Source: Edaphobacter modestus (GTDB taxonomy: Bacteria; Acidobacteriota; Terriglobia; Terriglobales; Acidobacteriaceae). Taken from it: a stretch of DNA of 64,000 nucleotides. The stretch is taken from contig NZ_SHKW01000002.1 in the NCBI RefSeq assembly GCF_004217555.1, positions 372,001 to 436,000 of the forward strand. The letters are read 5' to 3'. A program made the translations under genes and the position numbers. The number at the start of each line of letters is the position of its first letter. Positions within the stretch are counted from its first letter, which is position 1. The notes under the pieces were generated by a model. That model made no database searches and was not told the origin of the DNA. It worked only from the letters and a program-made list of their open reading frames with translations. Shown in pieces: positions 53,317-60,637 of the stretch.

Positions 53317-55869
53317 TCAGCTTTCAAGGCGGGGCACTCGCCGCGCGCCACAGGGAAGTTTAACGCTGAACTTGGCTCCATAGTCTGGATTATTCTCAGC
53401 CCATAATTGTCCATCGTGCGCTTCAACAATAGATCGTGAAACGGCGAGACCTATCCCCATGCCCTTTTCTTTGGTAGTGACGAAGGCGTCAAAAATACTC
53501 TGAGTATCCTTCAGGCCTGATCCATTGTCTATAACTTCAATTAGAAGCTCGCTTTCATTGACGAGAGTGGCCCTAATCATGAGACGGGGCGGTCGGGCCC
53601 TGCTTTCCATCGCCTCGATTCCGTTCGAGATCAAGTTGATCAATACTTCCTGAATTTGAATTTGTTCAACTACGATTGGCGGAAGATTACCCGCAATTTG
53701 TACATCGATTGGAATCTCAGTTCTGTTCGCGTCCTCTTGAACAAATCGTATGGCTTCGCGGATGATCTGCGAAGGCCAGGCGTGCTTCTTCCTGAGCGGT
53801 TGCTGTTTGAACAATGCCCGAATGTGCTGCATCCTCTCGTCGGCAACGCGCCCGTCGCGCAGCACTCGTTCTATGGAAGTCATCGCTTCATTGAAATTCG
53901 GTGGACTGTTTGATAGCCACCGCCGGGATGCTTGCGCGTTTGCCATTACAGCAGTCAGAGGCTGGTTCAGTTCGTGCGCGATAGATGCGGACAACTCTGC
54001 TACAGTGGCGACGCGCGATGCTCGCGCCAGTTTGTCACGAGTTTCCCGTAAATGATCCTCCGTTCGTTTTCGCTCGTCGATATCAATGTCGAGCCCAAAC
54101 CACTGTACGATCTGCCCGTCTTCGTCTCGCAGGGGTTCTCCGCGACATATATGCCATCGATAAATCCCGTCCGCTCGCCGGGTCCGATGTTCGATTCCGA
54201 AGGAGCTCCCGCTTGCAAGAGCTTTCTTAAATTCCTGGACAACGTATTCCCGCTCCTCCGGGTGAATGACTTGAATCCATCCCCAATCCTGGATCTGATC
54301 CACTGTTAATCCGATATAGTCTCGTGCCTTCTTGTTGATGAACACGGTTCTGCCATCAGGTGCCACCGACCATAAGATCGAAGGAACCGTGTCCATCATC
54401 CGTTGCATCTGCTGCTCAGATTCTTGGAGGGCAAGTTCTGCAGCCTTCTGGTCAGTCGTATCGAGCATGATTCCGTGAAACGCGATGGTCTTTCCGGTGT
54501 CATCGCGGTAAGCGGCAACGCTGGTGTGAAACCATCGGTATTGCCCGTCAGCGCCGATGAAGCGATTGACTGTATCATATCCAACGTTTTCTGTGAGCAA
54601 TCGATTGCAAAGGTTTGAAGTTTCCTCAAAATCATCCGGATGGATCAGATCGGTCCAACCCTTCTGCTGTAGATCCTCAGCTGTTCTTCCGCAGTATTCG
54701 ATCCCTTTTTGATTGATGTAGACGATCGACCCGTCCAGTGCCGCCTTAAACAGAACCGCAGGAAGATTCTCGGTAAGAAGATTCAGTTGTAGCTCTCTCT
54801 CCCTGAGCAACTCTCTTGAGCGGTAGAGCTCATCGATATCTGTCGCGACGCCGTACCAGCAATAGGACTTTCCATCCGCGCTTGGATATGGTTCTGCGAT
54901 CGTCCGGAACCAGCGATACGCCCCATCCGCTCCTCGGAGCCGGTATAAGTGATCCATGGGTTCCACTTCTTCTGTTGAACGTGTCTGATTTGCCAACGTA
55001 CGTTCGCGATCTTCAGGATGGATATACTTCTGCCAACCCGCACCTCGTAATTCTTCCTGTCCAACTCCGATGTAGTTGTGAATACGTTGATTTGTGTACG
55101 CAATACCTGCTGCAGTTCGAAGAGAAATCAATGCAGGCACACGTTCCAGTAATTCTCGCGCCTCATGCTCCGCGGCACGCAGCTCTTCCTCGGCCCGTTT
55201 GCGATCTTCGATGTCGGTGCCAATGCCGTACCACTTTAGAATCCGTCCCTGCTTGTCCCGGAACGGCTCGGCAGCAACAACAAACCAACGGAATTCCCCG
55301 TCGGCGCGACGGAGCCGTACCTCATCCTCAAAGGGCACGCCTGCAGCCGAGCACTTTAGGAAAGCGGCAAAATGCCGTTCAAGATCGTCGGGGTGAACTG
55401 CGGCCTGCCAGTTCAAACCGGTCGGGGAGAGACCCGCATACTCGATCCAACGCCTGCTTATAGATACCACCGAGCCGTCGGGAAGCGCGATGCACACCAT
55501 TGCCGGAACGGTGTCAATTGCCTCGCGCAGCTCTTTCTCGCTTCGGCGAATGACCTCTTCGGCACTATCGCGTTCCTTTGCGATCGCGATGGTGATCCAG
55601 ATACAAGCGATGGACAGGGCAGTTTCTGGGAACCCTCCATCGACTTTGAACTGAGAATGAGGTGCGAGTGCAAAGAGGACTGCCACAACGGTAAAGGTAG
55701 TCGCAGCTAGGTGCGCCTCGAATTTGCCAAAACGCTTGACAAGGACCGAGATGAAGAGAACAGCAACTACTCCGATTGCTTGAACAAACCAGCCGAACGT
55801 TGCTGCCAAGAGCATGATGAGTAGCGGTTTACCGAACTGTCTCAGTTTCCGGGAACTCGTGTTCATCAC
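53317..55869 (-). CDS. Multi-PAS sensor histidine kinase (850 aa)
   Basis: An N-terminal membrane region with about three helices (residues 15-105: PLLIMLLAATFGWFVQAIGV, HLAATTFTVVAVLFAL) is followed by four PAS-PAC units at about 115-230, 235-355, 362-483 and 490-612. Each ends in the GxxxDIxxRK-type linker (YGIGTDIEDRKRAEEELRAA, HGIMLDTTDQK). The phospho-acceptor histidine near residue 633 is in SIAHELNQPLTAVMANAQAS. The ATPase domain has the N box NLISNGIEAM, G1 DNGSGL and G2 GMGIGLAVSRSIVEAHDG. The HELNQPL type is shared with FixL/TodS-like sensors. It may sense redox or aromatic ligands through the PAS domains. An operator copy lies about 140 bases upstream of the start. Confidence 0.9.
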   Translation of the reverse strand: MMNTSSRKLRQFGKPLLIMLLAATFGWFVQAIGVVAVLFISVLVKRFGKFEAHLAATTFTVVAVLFALAPHSQFKVDGGFPETALSIACIWITIAIAKERDSAEEVIRRSEKELREAIDTVPAMVCIALPDGSVVSISRRWIEYAGLSPTGLNWQAAVHPDDLERHFAAFLKCSAAGVPFEDEVRLRRADGEFRWFVVAAEPFRDKQGRILKWYGIGTDIEDRKRAEEELRAAEHEARELLERVPALISLRTAAGIAYTNQRIHNYIGVGQEELRGAGWQKYIHPEDRERTLANQTRSTEEVEPMDHLYRLRGADGAYRWFRTIAEPYPSADGKSYCWYGVATDIDELYRSRELLRERELQLNLLTENLPAVLFKAALDGSIVYINQKGIEYCGRTAEDLQQKGWTDLIHPDDFEETSNLCNRLLTENVGYDTVNRFIGADGQYRWFHTSVAAYRDDTGKTIAFHGIMLDTTDQKAAELALQESEQQMQRMMDTVPSILWSVAPDGRTVFINKKARDYIGLTVDQIQDWGWIQVIHPEEREYVVQEFKKALASGSSFGIEHRTRRADGIYRWHICRGEPLRDEDGQIVQWFGLDIDIDERKRTEDHLRETRDKLARASRVATVAELSASIAHELNQPLTAVMANAQASRRWLSNSPPNFNEAMTSIERVLRDGRVADERMQHIRALFKQQPLRKKHAWPSQIIREAIRFVQEDANRTEIPIDVQIAGNLPPIVVEQIQIQEVLINLISNGIEAMESRARPPRLMIRATLVNESELLIEVIDNGSGLKDTQSIFDAFVTTKEKGMGIGLAVSRSIVEAHDGQLWAENNPDYGAKFSVKLPCGARRVPRLES

Positions 55870-56011
55870 GGTTCGTCTTATTTCCTATCCACATTTCGTT
55901 TGGCGTTGGCTGATTCGCTTCCAGGAAGAACCACTAACGCGGCGGTGGCATTCTGGTCGCCCGCTGGATGCATTGTGATTCTTTTCGGTTCGAGATCCGA
56001 CAAGTTCAGAA

Positions 56012-56027
56012 GCGAGGACATCCTCTA
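56012..56027 (-). promoter_or_regulatory. Palindromic operator copy D (inverted, between the kinase and tetR)
   Basis: Read on the minus strand this is TAGAGGATGTCCTCGC, with the core GAGGATGTCCTC identical to copy C. It lies within an inverted copy (about 55950-56125) of the repeated module. That copy also holds a remnant of the isochorismatase start (GGATCTCGAACC). It sits between the divergent tetR and kinase genes. Confidence 0.65.
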
Positions 56028-56135
56028 CTTTATGTAGATAAACGATATGTCACTCGGCACCATTGGATCCATTACATGTTTATGTCAGCATGATGTTGAG
56101 CTGAGAGGAGATTTGCGGCTTTGTTCGCATAAAAT

Positions 56136-56783
56136 GTGAGAATGCTCTCGACTGTCCCAAATTCTGTCCGAGTGGAGCCGCAGCAGGAGCGTTCAACACG
56201 GCGGCTTGCGAATTTTCTGGATGTTGCAGAGGTTCTCTTCGTAGAGATCGGCTATGAGGCCACAACGATGACTGCTATCGCCGAGCGTAGCGGTTCCGGG
56301 ATTGGCACGCTTTATCACTATTTCCCAGACAAACAATCCATGGCCTTCGCTCTTTTCAACCAATACACACAGAAGGTCGAGGCTTATTGGAAGCCTTTGA
56401 TAGAGCATGCAGAGACGCTGTCCCACACCGCCTTTGCGGAGACCTTCTTGGAACGAGTCGTTGAATTCCTAAGGGAACGTCCCGCTTATCTGCAGTTATT
56501 GGCAGCGCCGATCCGGTTTTCTCGTGATCCGGCTGCGCGCAGGGCTTTGCGCATTGCTATCGCTGACTCCTTTAGAGCGAAGGACCCATCGCTAACCAGC
56601 GAAAAGGCTATGTTGGCCGCAAACATCAGTCTCCAGATGGTCAAAGGGATGACAACTCTCTATGCGGAAGCTTCTTTGAGGGAGAAGCCTCTGATCATCG
56701 CAGAGTTTAAGAAAGCCCTGACGCTGTACCTGGGAAGCGTTTTGTCCGAAGACGAGCGGTCTTCAACAGAGAGACGACGGTAA
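56136..56783 (+). CDS. TetR-family transcriptional regulator (215 aa, or 213 from ATG 56142)
   Basis: The helix-turn-helix domain is ANFLDVAEVLFVEIGYEATT followed by AIAERSGSGIGTLYHYFPDK, a good TetR signature. The ligand-binding domain has a conserved-looking EKAMLAANISLQMVKGMTTL. The start may be GTG 56136 or ATG 56142. It is divergent from a copy of the palindromic operator, the usual place for TetR autoregulation. Two fragments of sister genes lie at 46624 and 53226. It is the only intact TetR gene in the window and the best candidate to bind the TCGAGG-N4-CCTCGA sites. The ligand is unknown. Confidence 0.9.
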   Translation: MRMLSTVPNSVRVEPQQERSTRRLANFLDVAEVLFVEIGYEATTMTAIAERSGSGIGTLYHYFPDKQSMAFALFNQYTQKVEAYWKPLIEHAETLSHTAFAETFLERVVEFLRERPAYLQLLAAPIRFSRDPAARRALRIAIADSFRAKDPSLTSEKAMLAANISLQMVKGMTTLYAEASLREKPLIIAEFKKALTLYLGSVLSEDERSSTERRR

Positions 56784-56879
56784 GGTTGGCCGTTTCTCGA
56801 CACAACACTGCTAGCGTTGAGGTGCTCGCAGTGGGGGAACCTTGCCGTATTCGTGGAGAATTTGCCTTGTGCAGTTCGC

Positions 56880-57032
56880 GAGCGTGATGATGAGCGTTGC
56901 GTGGCTTGGCTCATCTGGGTCTTGATATACCTACAGTTTCTGGCTGAAGACAGCTTGCGGTTCAGGGTCTTTTTCCAGTGGGGTCTGGACGTATCTCAGT
57001 GCAAAGCGCGGTTATCTTGGATGCGCTCCTAA
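56880..57032 (+). pseudogene. Decayed 3' end of an ndh (NDH-2) gene
   Basis: The frame reads MMSVAWLIWVLIYLQFLAED, then SLRFRVFFQWGLDVSQCKAR. It is clearly related to FVAWLVWALIHIQFLAETSL and RFSVFLQWVWTYLSGKRGDR of the intact gene at 50969. All upstream domains are missing. Confidence 0.75.
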
Positions 57033-57034
57033 CG

Positions 57035-57145
57035 CAAATCTCCGCCATCCACTCCACATCAAGATGCCATAAATATGTAATAGATTGATGGGGCCAAGTG
57101 ACATATTGTCTCATTCATAAAGTCGAGGATGTCCTCGAGTGCGGG
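57035..57145 (+). repeat. Duplicated regulatory module copy C
   Basis: This copy aligns with 46985-47100 over ATATGTAATAGAT, CAAGTGACATATTGTCT and CATTCATAAAGTCGAGG. It follows an ndh remnant, as copy B does, and precedes the quinone reductase gene. Confidence 0.7.
57123..57138 (+). promoter_or_regulatory. Palindromic operator copy C (before the quinone reductase operon)
   Basis: TCGAGGATGTCCTCGA is a perfect 7-2-7 palindrome 25 bases before ATG 57164, placed just behind CATTCATAAAG. It probably overlaps the transcription start. Confidence 0.7.
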
Positions 57146-57163
57146 GAGGTATGTTGAACTGGC

Positions 57164-58150
57164 ATGCGGGCCATTCGTTTTGAAAACGCAGGCAATGCAG
57201 ACGTGGTCAAGCTGGTGGAAGAACCAATTCCTCAAGTGCGACCACACGATCTTCTGATCCGCGTCCGCGCAGCCGGGCTGAATCGCGCCGACATTCTCCA
57301 GCGCCAGGGATTCTACGGAGAACGACCGGACTTCGGCGACTCTGTCATTCCCGGTCTGGAAATCGCCGGCGAGGTAGTTGATGTGGGCACTGCGACGACG
57401 GGCTTCCGGAACGGTGACCGCGTGATGGCCATCGTCGGCGGCGGAGCGCACGCGGAGTATGCCCGCGTTGACTCACGCATGGCCATGGCGGTTCCTGACC
57501 GGCTCGATTTTGCCGCCGCCGCCGCAATCCCCGAAGTCTTTGTCACGGCACACGAAGCACTAATCCATCTCGGAAAACTGACTTCGGGCGGATGGGCGCT
57601 TATCCATGCAGCAGCAGGCGGTGTTGGTTCCGCAGCAGTCATACTTGCGTACGCGCTTGGCGCAAAGACCGTTTTCACAGCTTCCGGTCAAAAACGCATC
57701 GAACGCGTCACCGAACTGGGCGGTACGGTCGGGGTGGACTACCGCAAACACAACTTCCTCGATGCTGCGCTTGATGCTACAGACCATCGAGGTGTTGATG
57801 TGGCTGTGGACTTCATCGGCGGCCCCTATCTGGACCGGAATCTGCGCGCTCTGGCGCCGGGTGGCAGGCTCATCCAGGTAGGAACGCTGCAAGGTGGTGA
57901 AGGCCAACTATCGCTGGATCTGCTGCTACACAACCATCTGCGGGTTATCGGCACAGTCATGAAATCACGCAGTTTTGATGAAAAGCTGGCTATGACGAAT
58001 CGATTTCGCGAGCGTTGGCTTTCAGCCTTTGAGACAGGACAACTTGCACCGCTGATTGACCGCGTCTTCCCGCTGGCGCAGGCCGCAGAGGCTCATCGCT
58101 ACATGGAAGCGTCGGGCAACCTGGGCAAGATTGTTCTCGCTATCGACTGA
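57164..58150 (+). CDS. NAD(P)H:quinone oxidoreductase, zinc-free MDR type (PIG3-like, 328 aa)
   Basis: Medium-chain dehydrogenase/reductase. The N-terminal GroES-like domain shows VRAAGLNRADILQRQGFYG and PGLEIAGEVVDVG, without the zinc-binding Cys/His set of alcohol dehydrogenases. The Rossmann part has WALIHAAAGGVGSAAVILAY (AAxGGVGxxA, NADPH binding) and VDVAVDFIGGPYLDRNL. It closely resembles human PIG3/TP53I3 and bacterial quinone reductases, which reduce quinones by one or two electrons. It is the first gene of a four-gene unit controlled by operator copy C. Start ATG 57164, with GGGGAGG upstream. Confidence 0.88.
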   Translation: MRAIRFENAGNADVVKLVEEPIPQVRPHDLLIRVRAAGLNRADILQRQGFYGERPDFGDSVIPGLEIAGEVVDVGTATTGFRNGDRVMAIVGGGAHAEYARVDSRMAMAVPDRLDFAAAAAIPEVFVTAHEALIHLGKLTSGGWALIHAAAGGVGSAAVILAYALGAKTVFTASGQKRIERVTELGGTVGVDYRKHNFLDAALDATDHRGVDVAVDFIGGPYLDRNLRALAPGGRLIQVGTLQGGEGQLSLDLLLHNHLRVIGTVMKSRSFDEKLAMTNRFRERWLSAFETGQLAPLIDRVFPLAQAAEAHRYMEASGNLGKIVLAID

Positions 58151-58201
58151 TATCTCCTTGCTACTCCCACGTGAGACTCAATAACCGGAAAGAAGAACAC
58201 T

Positions 58202-58747
58202 ATGACCAGTGACCGCAGCCTCTCCAATTCAACTGTTACCGCCATCATGCACGTCCCCCTTGAGAAGGTGAACATTGCCGACTGGCTCTTGACTCTTCCC
58301 GACGCTGAGTACCAGCGCTGCTCCCATGCGCATATCGCCGCCGGCACTTCCACCACGGACGACGGCAGGATCATGTCCATCAATGTGGAGACTATTGGAG
58401 ATGCGTTGATTGTGCAGCACTATGTGGCCGAAGTGAAAGAGCCTGCGCTCTGCCGCATGGTGTCGATATCGGATGCGATCAATAAGAAGGGACGCACTAA
58501 GGTGAAGGTGGAGTGGACGCTCAGTGCGCGGAGAATCGACGATCAGACGACCGAGTACACCAATTACATCCATGCCTCGGCCACGGACGAATTCATGGTC
58601 TTCATCCAGGAGCATGGAATCACACTTGAACAGGCTGCAGCGGCCCGCCAGATTGCATCCGATGCACACAACCGGGAAGAAACGCCCAACTTCGCAGCGA
58701 GCATCGAACGCTATGCGCTTAAGCAAAGCGCGGAGGGATCTCATTGA
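58202..58747 (+). CDS. Unknown protein, possibly SRPBCC-like (181 aa)
   Basis: Begins MTSDRSLSNSTVTAIMHVPL. The core EYQRCSHAHIAAGTSTTDDG, IVQHYVAEVKEPALCRMVS and VKVEWTLSARRIDDQTTEYT suggests alternating strands, as in ligand-binding SRPBCC folds. The end is helical (LEQAAAARQIASDAHNREE). There is no signal peptide and no recognised catalytic motif. The gene overlaps the next one by four bases (TTGA), so the two are translationally coupled. It may bind or transform the substrate of the hydrolase. Confidence 0.6.
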   Translation: MTSDRSLSNSTVTAIMHVPLEKVNIADWLLTLPDAEYQRCSHAHIAAGTSTTDDGRIMSINVETIGDALIVQHYVAEVKEPALCRMVSISDAINKKGRTKVKVEWTLSARRIDDQTTEYTNYIHASATDEFMVFIQEHGITLEQAAAARQIASDAHNREETPNFAASIERYALKQSAEGSH

Positions 58748-59604
58748 AAATCTCTAGTCGGGCAGTACACGCGAATGGGATACGCCAACATTACCTTGAG
58801 GCGGGTGATGGCCCTCCGGTTGTCTTATTGCACGGCTTTCCCGAAACGAGTTACGCATGGCGTTATCAGATTCCCGAACTTGCGAAGAAGTACCATGTGA
58901 TCGCGCCCGATCTTCGCGGATACGGAGAGACTGACAAACCTTCATCAGGCTACGACAAGCGCACGATGGCAATGGACTTGCGCGAGTTGATGCTCGCATT
59001 GAATCTGCCGAAGATTTCGCTGGTGTCGCATGATCGTGGCTCTCGTGTCGCAACGCGCTTCGCCAAGGATCATCCGGAAGTTCTCGACCGTCTGGTCGTG
59101 ATGGACAATGTACCGACCCGAATCGTTGGTCGAGAACTTGATGCGGCAAAAGCGAAGGGTTATTGGTTTTTTCTCTTTCACCTGGTTCCAGACCTTCCCG
59201 AGGCACTCATCACTGGCCGTGAGGACATCTGGTTGCGTCATTTCTTCTCCGACTGGTGCTTTGACCCACTGACAATTCGGGGCGAGGCGTTTGAGACGTA
59301 TGTCAAAGCGTATCGGGCACCTGGCGCGATACGCGGCGCCATGGAGGATTATCGCGCCAACGCCTCCGATGTTGCCCAGGACAACGCCGATGCTTCAGTT
59401 AAGATCGCCTGCCCGGTAATGTCGCTTTGGGGGCGCGACTTTAAGTTAGTCGGCGAGATGTTCGACATGCCTCGTGTATGGGCGGAGATGGCAAGCGATC
59501 TTGTCACTCACGCCATTCCTGAATGCGGGCATCTCCCTCATGAGGAGAAGCCTGAAGAAATCAATCGTCTCCTGATCGACTTCCTCGCAGGCTGGAAAGG
59601 GTGA
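58744..59604 (+). CDS. Alpha/beta hydrolase of the haloacetate dehalogenase / epoxide hydrolase type (286 aa)
   Basis: PPVVLLHGFPETSYAWRYQI gives the HGFPE oxyanion segment. The nucleophile is aspartate (Asp97) in LVSHDRGSRVATRFAKDHPE, and the following Arg98 and Arg101 match the HDRxxR pattern of fluoroacetate dehalogenases, which bind the carboxylate. The catalytic histidine is in PECGHLPHEEKPEE. The cap domain is at about 130-215. An Asp nucleophile excludes ordinary esterases and points to dehalogenase or epoxide hydrolase activity. It starts with TTG overlapping the previous stop. The substrate is unknown. Confidence 0.85.
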   Translation: MKISSRAVHANGIRQHYLEAGDGPPVVLLHGFPETSYAWRYQIPELAKKYHVIAPDLRGYGETDKPSSGYDKRTMAMDLRELMLALNLPKISLVSHDRGSRVATRFAKDHPEVLDRLVVMDNVPTRIVGRELDAAKAKGYWFFLFHLVPDLPEALITGREDIWLRHFFSDWCFDPLTIRGEAFETYVKAYRAPGAIRGAMEDYRANASDVAQDNADASVKIACPVMSLWGRDFKLVGEMFDMPRVWAEMASDLVTHAIPECGHLPHEEKPEEINRLLIDFLAGWKG

Positions 59605-59770
59605 CTGCAATGAGAAACCGCTGCATACAGGAACATGTGATTGTTTCGGCACGATGTGATTGCTACTCTCTGGCGGGAAGGTGCGCGCAGTATTGGTCAC
59701 TTCGAGAAAGTCTAGGAAAGCAATCTACGAACGCTCAGCTTCACGGCCGGGCGCAACGGAGGAAATCGCT

Positions 59771-60481
59771 ATGAACATACCAACGCAGACGAATGATGTG
59801 AAATCACGGATATCCCCGGACTCAGATCAAGAATCGAGCTGTTTATCCCGACGTAACGTGATTCTTGGCGCTGCAGCAGTTGTAGCAGCCATAAGTCTGC
59901 CGAAGAATAGCCCGGCATCAACGCCACTTTCAATGAAAGACCAGCCATTGAAGAACAACAATGAAAAGGATAGCAACATGAATTCGACAATAGACATACC
60001 GGAAACCGCGCAGACCTTTGACCCCACCAACTTCACCGTCGTACCTGCGCGAACGTTTGACGACCTGCGCGTCGGCGAAATCTTCCGCGCACCAAGCCGC
60101 ACACTCACCGATGCGCATGCCACTGCTTTCCAAGCTGTTTCAGCTGACAATCATCCTATTCACTACGACGTAGAGTATGCGCAGCGTCATGGACACACAG
60201 CCCCGGTAGTACATGGCCTGCAGGTACTCGCGTTTACAGCTCCCGGTGCAACCCTCTTTCCTCAGTACATCGGAGACGTGTTCATCTCGTTTACCGAGGC
60301 GTCCTGCAAGTTTCTGAAGGAAGTACATGCCGGAGATACGCTCTATTCTGCTCTCGAAATCATTGCTCTCGCCCCGCAGGGAGATAGCGGTCAGGTAACG
60401 ACCAGGGCCACAATCCATAACCAGCGCGGTGAACTCGTGCTCACTGGGGAACACAAGTATCTTCTACGCCGACACGCCTAA
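59771..60481 (+). CDS. MaoC-like hot-dog hydratase with Tat-like leader (236 aa; internal start 59978)
   Basis: The hot-dog domain covers about residues 90-236: FDDLRVGEIFRAPSRTLTDA, then the MaoC signature AVSADNHPIHYDVEYAQRHG and PVVHGL, and a C-terminal RHA. ATG 59771 has GGAGG upstream and gives a leader with a twin-arginine motif (CLSRRNVILGAAAVVAAISL). An in-frame ATG 59978 (MNSTIDIPET) with an AAGGAT ribosome binding site would give a plain cytosolic enzyme of 167 residues. Export of a MaoC hydratase would be odd. The Tat leader may therefore come from a fused gene piece, or two forms may be made. Family role: reversible hydration of enoyl-CoA. Confidence 0.8.
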   Translation: MNIPTQTNDVKSRISPDSDQESSCLSRRNVILGAAAVVAAISLPKNSPASTPLSMKDQPLKNNNEKDSNMNSTIDIPETAQTFDPTNFTVVPARTFDDLRVGEIFRAPSRTLTDAHATAFQAVSADNHPIHYDVEYAQRHGHTAPVVHGLQVLAFTAPGATLFPQYIGDVFISFTEASCKFLKEVHAGDTLYSALEIIALAPQGDSGQVTTRATIHNQRGELVLTGEHKYLLRRHA

Positions 60482-60521
60482 TTAACTTCGAGCCCTTGTA
60501 TGACGGCGCGCTTGCACTTGC

Positions 60522-60637
60522 TCAGGCGCCGATAGGAACAACCTGACGTTTTCGATGAATCTGAAGGCCTCTTTGAGAGGCGTCGACTTTGTCCAAGAAA
60601 ACGGACCAGGGCGGTGGATCTCAAGCTCAGATAAGGA
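60522..60637 (+). pseudogene. Vestige of a third hydroxyacyl dehydrogenase copy
   Basis: The stretch encodes NLKASLRGVDFVQENGPGR and is nearly identical to NLKESLRGVDFVQENGPER in the cassette 1 dehydrogenase. At DNA level the shared block is about 115 bp, including GCCGATA..GAACA..CCTGACGTTTTC upstream. The same bases form the first codons of the annotated TolC frame. Confidence 0.8.
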
